Below, one piece after another: positions 1-9,295 of a stretch of DNA of 64,000 nucleotides. Position 1 is the stretch's first letter. Every line of letters begins with the position of its first letter. This DNA comes from PALSA-612 sp963704335 (GTDB lineage: Bacteria; Actinomycetota; Thermoleophilia; Gaiellales; Gaiellaceae), in NCBI GenBank assembly GCA_963704335.1, contig OY969889.1, forward strand, positions 2,728,001 through 2,792,000. Direction: 5' to 3'. The translations under genes were made by a program, and so were the position numbers. The notes beneath the pieces were generated by a model. The model saw only the letters and a list, made by a program, of their open reading frames with translations. It searched no databases and was not told where the DNA came from.

Positions 1-244
1 GCTCCAGCGGCTTCAGCTCGACGGAGATGTCACTGACGCGCTCCGCGAGGGCGCGGATCTCGAACGAGGCCGACTCGACTTGCGAGCGAAGCGAAGCCTC
101 TTTCTGCTGGGTCTCGGCCACCTGCTCACCGAGAGCGGCGATCTCGGCGTCCACGGACTGCTTGCGCTCGACGATCGTGTCCGCGCCGGCAGGGGCAGCA
201 GCCACAACGGCGAGCACGAGCACGAGAGCCGCACGGCGGACCAT
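1..244 (-). CDS. Exported coiled-coil protein, N-terminal part only
   Basis: The reading frame starts at an ATG at 244 on the minus strand and runs off the left edge, so only the first 81 residues are visible. Residues 1-21 form a signal peptide: an MVRRA basic start, a hydrophobic run and an AGA-type cleavage region. What follows is rich in E, Q, A, L and R with heptad spacing, which predicts a coiled coil. This layout matches the N-terminal half of murein-hydrolase activators (EnvC-like) and of NlpC/P60 proteins, but the catalytic or LytM part would lie outside the window, so the function is unproven. A purine-rich stretch precedes the ATG. The gene lies 41 bp downstream of the CcmI-like gene on the same strand. 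Confidence 0.6.
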   Translation of the reverse strand, partial: MVRRAALVLVLAVVAAAPAGADTIVERKQSVDAEIAALGEQVAETQQKEASLRSQVESASFEIRALAERVSDISVELKPLE

Positions 245-285
245 GCGGCGGCTTTCGCCGGTGGGACTGCCAGCCCTCCCTCGCT

Positions 286-585
286 TTACTCGAGCGCTTT
301 CATCGCCCGGGCAGCCTCGGCGCGCAGCGGTGCGACCAAAGAGCGGTAATCCTCGTCCGACACCTTGCCGGTGCGATGGTCGAGCTCGAGCTCCTTCAGC
401 GCGTCGAGCGCACGGTCCCGCTCCTCGACGAGCGCCAGCCGCTCCCTTCCCCGCTCGTCCAGCGCACCGAGCTTGTCGTCAGCGGCGGCCACGGCCGGCT
501 CGCGGAGGAACGGCCGCGCCACATAGACGGCGCAGGCCGCGGCGAAGAGCCCACCGAGCAGCAGCGCCCACGTCGATGCGCTCAT
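286..585 (-). CDS. CcmI/CcmH-like cytochrome c biogenesis protein
   Basis: A 99-residue protein with one N-terminal membrane segment (about residues 5-24) followed by a charged helical domain of about 70 residues. The helical part resembles the short CcmI/CycH N-terminal region that presents apocytochrome c to the CcmF haem lyase. It is much shorter than proteobacterial CcmI because the TPR domain is missing. Its start overlaps the ccmF stop by 4 nt, so the two are translationally coupled, and that context is the main support for the assignment. The coiled-coil protein downstream may belong to the same transcript. Confidence 0.65.
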   Translation of the reverse strand: MSASTWALLLGGLFAAACAVYVARPFLREPAVAAADDKLGALDERGRERLALVEERDRALDALKELELDHRTGKVSDEDYRSLVAPLRAEAARAMKALE

Positions 586-2573
586 GCCTTCGCCGCGACG
601 GCGCGCTCATAGCGCTCGGCGAAGCGGCGGCTCTCTCTCGCATCCGGCCAGAGAGCGATCACGGCTCCGGCGAAGAACACGAACCCCGCCACCCAGATCA
701 GATTGACTAGCGGCTTCACGAGCACCTTGAAGTAGACGCTTCCGTCGGGGTTCACCTGGTCGGCGATGACGTCGATGTCCTCTGCGCGAAGCCAGTTCGT
801 GTAGATAGCCATCTCGCTCGACACCTGCTGCTCGGCGGCGTAGCGATTCTTCCCCGGTTCGATCTGACTGACCAGTTCCCCGTCGCGGTAGACGTCGACG
901 TGAGCGCGTACGGCGGTGTGATTCGACCGCGGCTCGCGCGTCAGCTCGCGGTACGTGAGCGTGTAGCCCGCCGCCTCGAGTGACTGGCCGGGTGAGAGCT
1001 TCCCCTCACGCGTCGTCTGGTACAGCGAGGAGCCGGCCACGCCGATGGCGAGCAGGACGATCGCCGCATGGACGACGTAACCGCCGTAGCGTCGCCGGTT
1101 GCGCGCCAGGAGACCCGAGAACGCGGCCGGCCAGCTGCCGCCCGTGAGCGCACGCCGCGCCTGAGTGCCCTTTGCGAACTCGATCGCGATCGACGCCAGC
1201 ACGAACGCGCAGAAGGTGTACGTCACGAGGCCGGGCAGCGACGAGCCGGCGCCGAAGAGCAACAACACGCCTCCGGTCACGACGGCGACCAGTGCAGGCC
1301 AGGCCAGTGTGCGCTTCAGCGAGGAGATCGACGCGCGCCGCCACGCGACGAGCGGCCCGATTCCCATCAACAGCAGCAACGGGATCCCGAAGACGCGGAG
1401 GAAGAAGTTGAAGTACGGCGGGCCAACCGTCACCGACTCGCCGCGTACGGCCTCGGACACGATCGGGAAGATCACGCCCCAGAGAATCGTCAGGCACAGG
1501 GCGATGAGCAGCAGGTTGTTGTAGAGGAACGCCGCCTCCCGCGAGATCGCCGACTCGAGCTTCGTCTTGGCGCGCAGCAACGGCAGCCGGTAGAGGACGA
1601 GCGCCAGCGAGCCGAGCGTGATGCCGATGATGAATCCGAGGAACCACGGTCCGATCGAGCTCTGCGTGAATGAATGGATGGAGTTGACGATCCCGGAGCG
1701 CGTGAGGAACGTCCCGAACACGGCGAGGCAGAAGGCGAGGATGACGAGCAGCACGTTCCAGACCTTCAGCATCCCCTTCTTCTCCTGCACCATCACCGAG
1801 TGCAGGAAGGCAGTCGCCGCGAGCCACGGCATGAGCGCGGCATTCTCCACCGGGTCCCAGGCGTAGTAGCCGCCCCATCCCACCTCGACGTATGCCCAGT
1901 GCGCGCCGAGCAGCTGGCCGATACCGAGGAACGCCCAGGCGCCGAGCGTCCAGCGCCGGGTGGCGACGATCCAACGCTCGTCCGTGCGGCCCGCCAGCAG
2001 CGCGCCCATCGCAAACGCAAAGGGGATCGTCAGACCGACGTAGCCGAGATAGAGCATGGGCGGGTGGACGACCATGTACGGGTTCTGGAGGCTCGGGTTG
2101 AGCCCGTTTCCATCGGCGGGAGCGGCCTGCGTTTCGAACGGGCTCGCCACCGCCACCAGCAGCAACGCGAAGAACGCCGCAACGAGACCGAGCACGGGCA
2201 CCGCCCAGGCGATCACCTCGCGTGCGGCGTAGCGGTTGAAGAGCACTGCGACCGCGCTCATCGCCGTCAGGACAAGGAGCCAGAGGAGGAGCGACCCCGC
2301 CTGTCCGCCCCAGAACGCCGACAGCGTGTAGCCGAGCGGCAGCCGCTCGCTCGTGAAGTCGGCGACGTACACGAACGAGAAGTCGTGGCGGACGAGAGCG
2401 CTGATCAGCACTGCCGCCGCAACGGCAGCGGCGCCGAATGCCGCGATCAGGGCGTTCTGTGCAGACGCGGCGAGGCGCCGCTTACCCTCCCACGCCGCGA
2501 GCGAGCCTGCCAGCAGCGCGTACACGGAGAGGCCGAGGCAGACGATGAGCGCCGCGCGCCCGAGCTCGGCCAC
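582..2573 (-). CDS. ccmF: Cytochrome c haem lyase CcmF
   Basis: A 663-residue polytopic membrane protein of the usual CcmF length. It carries the haem-handling WWD domain (about residues 226-250, with GWGGYYAWDPVENAALMPW) and candidate haem-ligand histidines at H170 (VHPPMLYLGY) and H225 (GAHWAYVE). A large extracytoplasmic loop follows near residues 510-620, before the last membrane helix. In system I maturation, CcmF takes haem from CcmE and attaches it to CxxCH motifs of apocytochromes outside the membrane. It sits 3 nt after ccmE and overlaps the CcmI-like gene by 4 nt, forming one operon. No CcmA, B, C or D gene is in the window; they may lie elsewhere. Confidence 0.97.
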   Translation of the reverse strand: MAELGRAALIVCLGLSVYALLAGSLAAWEGKRRLAASAQNALIAAFGAAAVAAAVLISALVRHDFSFVYVADFTSERLPLGYTLSAFWGGQAGSLLLWLLVLTAMSAVAVLFNRYAAREVIAWAVPVLGLVAAFFALLLVAVASPFETQAAPADGNGLNPSLQNPYMVVHPPMLYLGYVGLTIPFAFAMGALLAGRTDERWIVATRRWTLGAWAFLGIGQLLGAHWAYVEVGWGGYYAWDPVENAALMPWLAATAFLHSVMVQEKKGMLKVWNVLLVILAFCLAVFGTFLTRSGIVNSIHSFTQSSIGPWFLGFIIGITLGSLALVLYRLPLLRAKTKLESAISREAAFLYNNLLLIALCLTILWGVIFPIVSEAVRGESVTVGPPYFNFFLRVFGIPLLLLMGIGPLVAWRRASISSLKRTLAWPALVAVVTGGVLLLFGAGSSLPGLVTYTFCAFVLASIAIEFAKGTQARRALTGGSWPAAFSGLLARNRRRYGGYVVHAAIVLLAIGVAGSSLYQTTREGKLSPGQSLEAAGYTLTYRELTREPRSNHTAVRAHVDVYRDGELVSQIEPGKNRYAAEQQVSSEMAIYTNWLRAEDIDVIADQVNPDGSVYFKVLVKPLVNLIWVAGFVFFAGAVIALWPDARESRRFAERYERAVAAKA

Positions 2574-2576
2574 GGG

Positions 2577-2975
2577 CTACGCCTGCTTCTTGGGAACGTA
2601 CTTCGACGGGCACTTCGTCACGAGCGAGTTGCGCTCGCCTACGAACGTGCCCTGCTGGAGCATTCCCTTGAGATACACGTGGCGACCCGGGCGGAAGAGG
2701 TCGGGCTTGGACCCGGTGTACACGACGGACACGATCGCCTTGCCGTCGATGTCGCGCAGGCGGAAGCGCATCCCGCCCTCGTACGGATCGCCCGCCACGG
2801 GGCCGATCACGAGGCCGGCAAGCTGCACTTTCTCGTTCGCATGCGCCGAGAGCTGGCTCGGCCGCAGCGACGCGGTCGTGCCGCCGGCAATCGACGTGTA
2901 GAGCAGGAAGACGGCGAGGGTCGCAGCGACGGAAAGTGCGACCACGAGCCGCGCGGGACTCCGCTTTCGCGCCAC
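2577..2975 (-). CDS. ccmE: Cytochrome c maturation haem chaperone CcmE, cysteine type
   Basis: A 132-residue protein with an N-terminal membrane anchor (about residues 9-28) followed by the OB-fold beta domain of CcmE. In proteobacteria the covalent haem ligand is the His of an HxxxY motif. Here the corresponding segment reads C122-P-S-K-Y126, the CxxxY form known from archaea and some bacteria such as Desulfovibrio (system I*). The protein should hold haem outside the membrane and pass it to CcmF, encoded immediately downstream. The ATG start gives an MARKR cytoplasmic N-terminus before the membrane helix, and the length is normal for the family. Confidence 0.93.
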   Translation of the reverse strand: MARKRSPARLVVALSVAATLAVFLLYTSIAGGTTASLRPSQLSAHANEKVQLAGLVIGPVAGDPYEGGMRFRLRDIDGKAIVSVVYTGSKPDLFRPGRHVYLKGMLQQGTFVGERNSLVTKCPSKYVPKKQA

Positions 2976-3004
2976 GTGGCGATTCTAGCGCGCGGACTCG
3001 GAGC

Positions 3005-3241
3005 CTACGACCGCTGGGCGTCCCGCTTGGCGGGGAGCCGGTACCCGTGGTCGAGGCAGAGCGACCCCGCGTCGTCCTCGGTCAACGCGTCGCAGTAGCC
3101 CTTGCCATAGGCAGCGCGCATGAACGCAGCCGCGATCTCCATGTTCCAGTCCTGGATCTCGGACAGCTCGCGCCACAGATCGGCGAGCCTGAGGTCGATG
3201 TCGAGCTCGAGCAGGTCTACGCGGGAAGGTCTATTAGCCAT
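3005..3241 (-). CDS. Small conserved-looking protein of unknown function
   Basis: A 78-residue acidic, helical protein starting MANRPSRVDLLELD. It contains no membrane segment or recognisable domain. Aromatic and cysteine residues cluster in the C-terminal half (GKGYCDAL, SLCLDHGYRLP). The ATG at 3241 was chosen because upstream in-frame sequence belongs to the divergently encoded TIM-barrel gene in another frame. It lies 29 bp upstream of ccmE on the same strand and could be cotranscribed with the ccm genes, but nothing ties it to cytochrome maturation. Its codon use fits the neighbouring genes. Confidence 0.6.
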   Translation of the reverse strand: MANRPSRVDLLELDIDLRLADLWRELSEIQDWNMEIAAAFMRAAYGKGYCDALTEDDAGSLCLDHGYRLPAKRDAQRS

Positions 3242-3301
3242 GGGAACACCGTAGAAACAGCGTCGGACGGAGGCAGGCTTGCGTGCGGTAGCGTCCGTTA
3301 C

Positions 3302-4141
3302 ATGGGCGAAATCCGCTTCGGGCCTGCCCGCGTGCCCTCCCAGGATAGCCCCGAGCGGGCGGTCGAGCTGCTCCTCGAGCGCGGCTACACGGCCTGCGAG
3401 ATCGACTTCGAAACGCGCTTCTGGATGGACTACGACTTCGCCGGGCGGCTCGGCGAGCTCGCCCGCGAGCGCGACCTCGCGCTGTCGGTACACGCACCGC
3501 TGGCTGGCTTCATGGGCCACGCCGAGCGCGGCAAGAAGCTCAACATGGCTGTCGGCATGCTCGACCACTCGGCGGGAATCGCGAAGGCATGCGACGCCGA
3601 AGTAGTGGTCTTCCATCCCGGCTTCCTGCTCGAGCGCACTCGCGAGGACGCCCTCGACGCCGTGGTCGAGCAACTGGGCGAGCTCCGCGAGCGACTGGAA
3701 GGCAAGGAACGCGCCGTTCCGTTCGGCGTGGAGGTGATGGGGCGCGTGCGCGACCTGGGCTCGCTCGACGACGTGCTCGAGATCTCGCGTCGGACCGCCT
3801 GGGTACGCCCCGTGCTCGACTTCGCCCACATGCATGCGACGAGCGACGGCGAGTACACAGAGACCGAGCCGTTCCAGGCAGCGCTCGAGGCGGTGGACGC
3901 TGTCCAGGAACCGGGCTCTCCGTTCCACATCCACTTCTCGGACATCGCGTTCGCGAACCGCAACGAGACGAAGCACCTCCACTACGGCGAGGGCACGTTG
4001 CGCGCCGACCCGTTACGTGACGCTCTCGATCGCTTCGATCGGCCGGCGACCGTGATCGGCGAGTCGCCGGACGAGGAGTCGAATCAGGCGATCTCGGCGG
4101 TGCTCTCGGCAGGCACGAGCGCGGCCAGTCGCTCCTCGTAA
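3302..4141 (+). CDS. Endonuclease IV-like TIM-barrel protein (AP endonuclease 2 family)
   Basis: A 279-residue single-domain protein, the usual size for endonuclease IV or sugar-isomerase TIM barrels. Candidate metal ligands appear in the expected order at the ends of beta strands: VVFHPGF, FGVEVMG, LDFAHMHA, HIHFSDIAF and HYGEGT. This is close to the trinuclear zinc site of Nfo, so cleavage of abasic DNA is possible, but related barrels act on sugars and the substrate is not settled. The ATG at 3302 is preferred because the longer in-frame extension overlaps ccmE and the small gene on the other strand. Its 3' end overlaps the oppositely directed cyclase gene by 58 bp. Confidence 0.75.
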   Translation: MGEIRFGPARVPSQDSPERAVELLLERGYTACEIDFETRFWMDYDFAGRLGELARERDLALSVHAPLAGFMGHAERGKKLNMAVGMLDHSAGIAKACDAEVVVFHPGFLLERTREDALDAVVEQLGELRERLEGKERAVPFGVEVMGRVRDLGSLDDVLEISRRTAWVRPVLDFAHMHATSDGEYTETEPFQAALEAVDAVQEPGSPFHIHFSDIAFANRNETKHLHYGEGTLRADPLRDALDRFDRPATVIGESPDEESNQAISAVLSAGTSAASRSS

Positions 4142-7023
4142 GGCGCCGCTTTTCCGTTCTGGCCCGAGTCCTCGAGGAAACGGACAATCCGTCGCAGCAC
4201 CTCCGCCTCGATAGCCGGGAAGTCGACCTCGTCGGTGATCGCGAGCGCCTCGACGAAAAGCTCTTCCGCCTCTTCCTCCCGTTCCTCAGCGGTGCGCACG
4301 GCGGCCTCTGCCAGCACGATGAACAGCCGCAGCTGCGGTTCCGCCGAGGGCAGGTACTCCTGCGCCTCGCCCAGGAAGCGCTCGGCCTCGTCCGTCTTGC
4401 CCTGCTCCGCCAGCACACGTGCCAGCTCGGCCTGGGACTCGGCGAGCTCGCGATGCTGGCCGAGGGGGGCGAGCAGGCGGATCGACTCCCGCAGGAGCTT
4501 CTCGGAGCGCTTGAGGTCTCCCGTCTCGAAGGCCACGTCCGCCATGCTGGAGAGCGAGTACGAGAGTAGGGTCGCGTGACCGATCTCGGCGAACAGCTCG
4601 CGCGCTAGCTGATAGGCCCCTTCGGCCGTTTCGAACTCCTTCCGGCTGCGATGGAGCAAGCCAAGAGTGAGCAGCGCCTGACCCCTCGCGCGAGGACTTC
4701 CGCTTTCGTTGGCCAGCTCGACGGCCTTCTGGATCAAGCGCTCGGCCTTGTCCAGCTCGAGCCGGACGATGTGCGCCTGGGCCAGCGCCTGCGACGCGAT
4801 TGTCTGGAGATCCTTGCGGCCGGCCGCGAGCGCGACGGCGAAGGCCTGCTCGATGTACGGAACGGCCTCGGTCATCGAGCCACGCATACTGGCGATGCCG
4901 ATTCGCACGATGAGCGAGTCGAAGTGGGCGTCGACGTCCGTCTCGTCCTTCTGCAGCTCGAGCGCACGATCGATGAGCTCCTGCGCCCGCGCGGTGTCTC
5001 CGGATTGCCTGAGAACTGCATCCCCGAGTGCGGTCAAGGCCAGCGCCTCCATCAGCGTCTCGCCCTGGGCCTCAGCCTCTGCGCGAACCTTCTCCATCTC
5101 GACGGACACCGCCGTCAGGTCGCCTAGCCTCCAGACCGCACGCGCTGCGTAGTACCGACGCCGGAGGGTGGGCTCGAGCTCGACGGCTCGTACGAGCTGC
5201 CGCCGCGCAGACTTGTACTGCTCGCGATTCAGCGCACGCTTTCCGGAGCTTGTAAGCGCTTCCGCCGCCTCCTGCGCCAACTCGGCCGGCGCTGCACCGT
5301 CCAGCTCGGTCAGGAGCTGAGTCGCGTGGTCGAGGTGGTGGGCGCGAATCTCGAGCAGCTCCTCACCGGCGCGTTCCTTGAGCCACTCCGCGAACCTCGC
5401 GTGCTGCTGCGCGCGAGACTGCTTGGACAGCCCCCCGTACGCGACCTCCCTGATCAGCATGTGCTTGAAACGGAACGCGGTCTCACCCGAGATCGAGGAG
5501 CGCTCCTCGCGAAGCACGAACTCCCGCAGCAGCAAGTCGTCGAGCAACGCCTCCACGTCGAGGTTCGGAGCGACGTGCTTGATCGCACTCTTCCAGAACA
5601 CGCGGCCGATGACGGCTGCTCGCTGCAGCAACACCTTGGCGTCGGGCGCCAGGTGATCGATTCGTGCTGCGATGAGCGCCTGGAGCGTGTCGGGAACTCG
5701 GTCGTGGTCGCCGCCCTCCGCGAGCATGCGGATGGTTTCCTCGACGAACAGCGGGTTGCCCTCTGTACGGTCGAGCAAGCCCTTGGACAGGGGCGGCGGA
5801 TCCGCCAGGTCGGAGACGAGGGCGGTGACGAGCTCGTGGCTCTCTTCCTCGGACAGCGGCTCCAGCTCGATGGCCGTCGACCGCACGCGTCCTCCGCCCC
5901 ACCCGGGTCGCACGTCGAGCAGGTCCGGCCGCGCGAGGCAGACGATCAGCAGCGGCTGGCGCACCCAGTCGGCGATGTGCTCGATGAGATCGAACATCGG
6001 CTCCTCCGCCCAGTGAATGTCCTCGAAGAAGAGGATGAGAGGCTGGACGTCGGCGAGTGTGCTCATGACCTCGCGTGCCGCCCAGGCGATCTCCTGCGGG
6101 CTGCGCTCGCCTTCGACCGCTTCCAGCAGTCCCGAGGCCAGACCGACGAGGTCCGCTACGGCATCGTCCTCACAGCAGGCCCGGAGCTTCTCGAATGCCT
6201 CTTCCAGCGGCTCGTCATCGGTGATCCCGACCGCTGACTTGATCATCTCCGCGAGCGGCCAGTACGTCACGCTCTCGCCGTACGGCAGGCAGCGGCCCTT
6301 GAGCACGCTCGCGCCGTCCACGGAGTCGACGAACTCCCGGACCAGGCGGCTCTTGCCGACACCGGGCTCGCCGTAGATCGTGAAGAGGTGGGCGCGGCCG
6401 TCACGCATCGTTCGCTCGTATGTGTGCTGGAGCAGCTCCAGCTCGGTCTCGCGGCCGACCAGCGGGGCATTGACGTGGACATGGGCTCCATCGATGGCGC
6501 TGATCACGCGCCAGGCGCGCATCGCCGCTCCCATCCCCTTCAGCTCGAGCGGTCCCGCGTCCTCCACGACCAGCCGCCCGCGGGCAAGGCGGTTGGCGGT
6601 CGGGCCGACGAGGATCTCTCCCGGCATCGCCGACTGCTGTAACCGCGCCGCAAGATTGACGGCTTCACCCGTCGCGAATGTCGAATCGGCCTGGTCCACG
6701 ACGACCTCGCCGGCTTCGATGCCGACACGCACCTCGAGATCCAGCTCCCGAATCGCTGTGCGCATACCGAGGGCCGCTCGGGCAGCACGCTCGGCATCGT
6801 CTTCATGGGCCTGCGGAATGCCGAAGGCGGCGAGCACGGCGTCGCCGGCGAACTTCTCGACGATGCCACCGTGCACCGTGACGCAGTGCGAGACACGGTC
6901 GAAGAACTCGGCCACCCGGCGGCGGACGACCTCGGGATCGGCGCCCGTGACGAGCTGCGTCGAATCGACGATGTCGATGAACAGAACCGTCGCCAGCTTT
7001 CGCTCTACGTTGCCGCGCACCAT
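4084..7023 (-). CDS. Class III adenylate cyclase-AAA ATPase-TPR regulator
   Basis: A 979-residue cytoplasmic three-part protein. Residues 8-175 form a class III nucleotide cyclase domain with metal aspartates D17 and D61, substrate lysine K57 (VEKFAGD) and the N123/R127 pair (VNLAAR), so it looks catalytically competent and ATP-specific. Residues 187-560 hold a signal-transduction AAA ATPase with Walker A GEPGVGKS (218-225) and Walker B ending LFFEDIHW (D335). The rest is TPR-like helical repeats. This layout is widespread in actinobacteria, where the ATPase and repeats probably control cyclase activity or partner binding; the signal is unknown. The start is an ATG, and the stop overlaps the TIM-barrel gene. 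Confidence 0.9.
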   Translation of the reverse strand: MVRGNVERKLATVLFIDIVDSTQLVTGADPEVVRRRVAEFFDRVSHCVTVHGGIVEKFAGDAVLAAFGIPQAHEDDAERAARAALGMRTAIRELDLEVRVGIEAGEVVVDQADSTFATGEAVNLAARLQQSAMPGEILVGPTANRLARGRLVVEDAGPLELKGMGAAMRAWRVISAIDGAHVHVNAPLVGRETELELLQHTYERTMRDGRAHLFTIYGEPGVGKSRLVREFVDSVDGASVLKGRCLPYGESVTYWPLAEMIKSAVGITDDEPLEEAFEKLRACCEDDAVADLVGLASGLLEAVEGERSPQEIAWAAREVMSTLADVQPLILFFEDIHWAEEPMFDLIEHIADWVRQPLLIVCLARPDLLDVRPGWGGGRVRSTAIELEPLSEEESHELVTALVSDLADPPPLSKGLLDRTEGNPLFVEETIRMLAEGGDHDRVPDTLQALIAARIDHLAPDAKVLLQRAAVIGRVFWKSAIKHVAPNLDVEALLDDLLLREFVLREERSSISGETAFRFKHMLIREVAYGGLSKQSRAQQHARFAEWLKERAGEELLEIRAHHLDHATQLLTELDGAAPAELAQEAAEALTSSGKRALNREQYKSARRQLVRAVELEPTLRRRYYAARAVWRLGDLTAVSVEMEKVRAEAEAQGETLMEALALTALGDAVLRQSGDTARAQELIDRALELQKDETDVDAHFDSLIVRIGIASMRGSMTEAVPYIEQAFAVALAAGRKDLQTIASQALAQAHIVRLELDKAERLIQKAVELANESGSPRARGQALLTLGLLHRSRKEFETAEGAYQLARELFAEIGHATLLSYSLSSMADVAFETGDLKRSEKLLRESIRLLAPLGQHRELAESQAELARVLAEQGKTDEAERFLGEAQEYLPSAEPQLRLFIVLAEAAVRTAEEREEEAEELFVEALAITDEVDFPAIEAEVLRRIVRFLEDSGQNGKAAPYEERLAALVPAESTAEIA

Positions 7024-7077
7024 GTAATTGTACGAACGCCGTCACGTGCCACTGACTTCCGGCATAGCATCAGGCCT

Positions 7078-8439
7078 GTGCTGAATCCCGCGATTTTCAA
7101 GGCCTACGACGTGCGGGGCATTTATCCCGACGACCTCGACGAGGAAGGCGCTTACGCGATCGGCCGCGCCTACGTCGAGCAGTTCGAGCCGCGGCGGATT
7201 GCGGTCGGCAGGGACATGCGCCTCTCCGCGCCGTCGATGGCACGCGCGGCGATCGAAGGCGCGGCGGACGGTGGCGCCGACGTCGTGGACATCGGGATGG
7301 CCGGTACGGAGATGCTCTACTGCGCCGTCGGCGAGCTCGAGCTGGAGGGCGGCATCGCGGTCACCGCCTCGCACAACCCCAAGCAGTACACGGGGATGAA
7401 GATCGTCCGGCGCGGCGCGTTGCCCGTCGGCGGCGACTCGGGCCTGCTAGACATCCGTGACCGCGCGCTCGCGGGCTTCGGCCAGGTCGAGCGACGTGGC
7501 GAGATGACAGAGGCGGACATCTGGCCGGCGTTCGTCGAACGCGTGCTGTCGTTCGTCGACGTCGAGGCCATCAAGCCGCTCCGCATCGTGATCGACGCCG
7601 CGAATGGCATGGCAGGCGCCATGCTGCCGCCGGTGCTCGAGCGCCTGCCGGTCGAAGCCGTCACCTGCTACTTCGAGCCGGATGGAAGCTTCCCGAACCA
7701 CCAGCCGAACCCGTTGCTGCCGGAAAACCGCGAGTTCATCATGCGGAAGACGCTGGAAGAGAACGCCGACTTCGGCGTCGCGTTCGACGGGGACGCCGAC
7801 CGCTGCTTCTTCGTCGACGACACCGGCGAGTTCGTCCCCGGCGACTTCGCGACCGCCCTTTTCGCCGAAGCTGCGCTCGCGAAGGAGCCCGGCGGGAAGA
7901 TCATCTACGACGTCCGGGCGAGCTGGGCCGTACCGGAGATCGTCGAGCGCGCGGGCGGTGTGCCGCTGGTCAATCGCGTCGGCCATGCGTTCATCAAGCA
8001 CCGCATGCGCTCCGAAGACGCGGTCTTCGCGGGTGAGGTTTCCGGCCACTACTACTTCCGCGACTTCTTCCAGGCCGACTCCGGCGTCGTCCCGTTCCTG
8101 CTCATGCTCGAGCGCGTGTCGCGCGCCGGCAAGCCGCTCTCCGAGATCCTCCGCCCCTTCCGCGAGCGCTACTTCATCACCGGAGAGATCAACTCGACGG
8201 TCGACGACGTGCCGGTCAGGCTGCAGGAGCTCAAGGAGCGCTTCGGGCCAGAAGGTCAGGTTTCCCACCTCGACGGCATCTCCGTGGACGCCGAGGACTG
8301 GCACTTCAACGTCAGGCCGTCCAACACCGAACCGCTGCTCAGGCTGAACCTCGAGGCGCGGACGCAGGAGCTGATGGAGCAGAAGCGCGACGAGGTGCTC
8401 TCCGTGATCTCAGGCGCCGCGGAACAGCCGCACGCCTGA
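7078..8439 (+). CDS. manB: Phosphomannomutase/phosphoglucomutase
   Basis: A 453-residue alpha-D-phosphohexomutase. The phosphoserine loop is TASHNPKQYTG (S98), the metal loop is FDGDADR (about residue 236), and the sugar-binding loop GEVSGHYYF and phosphate loop RPSNTEP follow in order. The enzyme interconverts hexose 6- and 1-phosphates for GDP-mannose or glucan synthesis. A GTG at 7078 gives the N-terminus MLNPAIFKAYDVRG typical of the family; the longer frame runs back into the divergent cyclase gene. Its 3' end overlaps the oppositely directed oxidoreductase gene by 30 bp. Whether mannose or glucose phosphate is preferred cannot be told from sequence. Confidence 0.93.
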   Translation: MLNPAIFKAYDVRGIYPDDLDEEGAYAIGRAYVEQFEPRRIAVGRDMRLSAPSMARAAIEGAADGGADVVDIGMAGTEMLYCAVGELELEGGIAVTASHNPKQYTGMKIVRRGALPVGGDSGLLDIRDRALAGFGQVERRGEMTEADIWPAFVERVLSFVDVEAIKPLRIVIDAANGMAGAMLPPVLERLPVEAVTCYFEPDGSFPNHQPNPLLPENREFIMRKTLEENADFGVAFDGDADRCFFVDDTGEFVPGDFATALFAEAALAKEPGGKIIYDVRASWAVPEIVERAGGVPLVNRVGHAFIKHRMRSEDAVFAGEVSGHYYFRDFFQADSGVVPFLLMLERVSRAGKPLSEILRPFRERYFITGEINSTVDDVPVRLQELKERFGPEGQVSHLDGISVDAEDWHFNVRPSNTEPLLRLNLEARTQELMEQKRDEVLSVISGAAEQPHA

Positions 8440-9261
8440 CCCAAGCCGTTCGACCGACTCGGGCGCGATCGGCTCGACCTCCGCGACGACGTGGTCGAAC
8501 CCGAGCTCGGCCCATGTCTGCAGCTTTTGCGCGATCGTGTCGGCCGGGTCGGCTCCCACCAGGATCCCGAGCGTGCGCTGGACCTCGTCGCCGGGGCGAC
8601 CGGCATCCTGGAGCGCTCGCTCGAACTCCTCGACCTCAGCCTGGAGCTTGTCGTTCGGCTCCGCGTACCAAGCGGTGTTCCAGGCATCCGCCCAGGTGGC
8701 GGTCAGTCGCAACATACGGGGTCTCCGGCACGCGACCAGAATTGGAATCGGACGAGCTGGAGGGGGTAGCAGCGCAGCGTCCGAGAGCTGGTAGTAGCGG
8801 CCCTCGAACGTCACGCGCTCGCCGCGCAGGAGACGGACGACGATCTCCAGTGCCTCGGCAAAGCGACTCACGCGGTGCGTCGTGGGAAAGCCGAAGGCTT
8901 GGTACTCGGGATCGTGCCAGCCTGCACCGAGCCCCAGCACGAGACGGCCGTTCGAGACCTCGTCGAGCGTGACCGCCATCTTGGCGACCACGCCTGGATC
9001 CCGGAAGGAGCTGCAGAGCACGAGCGGGCCGAGCTCAACGCGCGACGTGACAGCCGCCACTGCGCTGAGCAGCGTCCAGGCGTCCTGCATGCCGTGCACG
9101 GTCCCGTCCGGCATCTCTGCCAGCAGGTGGTCCGCAATCCACACCGAATCGAGGCCGCACGCTTCCGCCGTTTCCGCCACAGCTCGCACGTCCGACCACC
9201 TGGTCGACGACCCGTCCGCCGCGTCCATGTCTCCCACCGGCAGCATGACGCCGACCTTCAT
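8410..9261 (-). CDS. F420-type LLM-class (luciferase-like) oxidoreductase
   Basis: A 283-residue TIM-barrel flavin/F420 oxidoreductase of the luciferase-like monooxygenase superfamily. Typical segments are the MKVGVMLPVGD start, the ADHLL motif, LGPLVLCSSFRDP, GRLVLGLGAGWHDPEY and PIPILVACRRPRML. Most actinobacterial members use reduced F420 in hydride transfer to unknown substrates, so the cofactor here is inferred from family and lineage. It ends inside the 3' end of manB, and its ATG start is 34 bp from the divergent P1 peptidase gene. Confidence 0.85.
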   Translation of the reverse strand: MKVGVMLPVGDMDAADGSSTRWSDVRAVAETAEACGLDSVWIADHLLAEMPDGTVHGMQDAWTLLSAVAAVTSRVELGPLVLCSSFRDPGVVAKMAVTLDEVSNGRLVLGLGAGWHDPEYQAFGFPTTHRVSRFAEALEIVVRLLRGERVTFEGRYYQLSDAALLPPPARPIPILVACRRPRMLRLTATWADAWNTAWYAEPNDKLQAEVEEFERALQDAGRPGDEVQRTLGILVGADPADTIAQKLQTWAELGFDHVVAEVEPIAPESVERLGSGVRLFRGA

Positions 9262-9295
9262 GCCAGCAGTCTATGAACCGCTCTAGCATTGCCGG

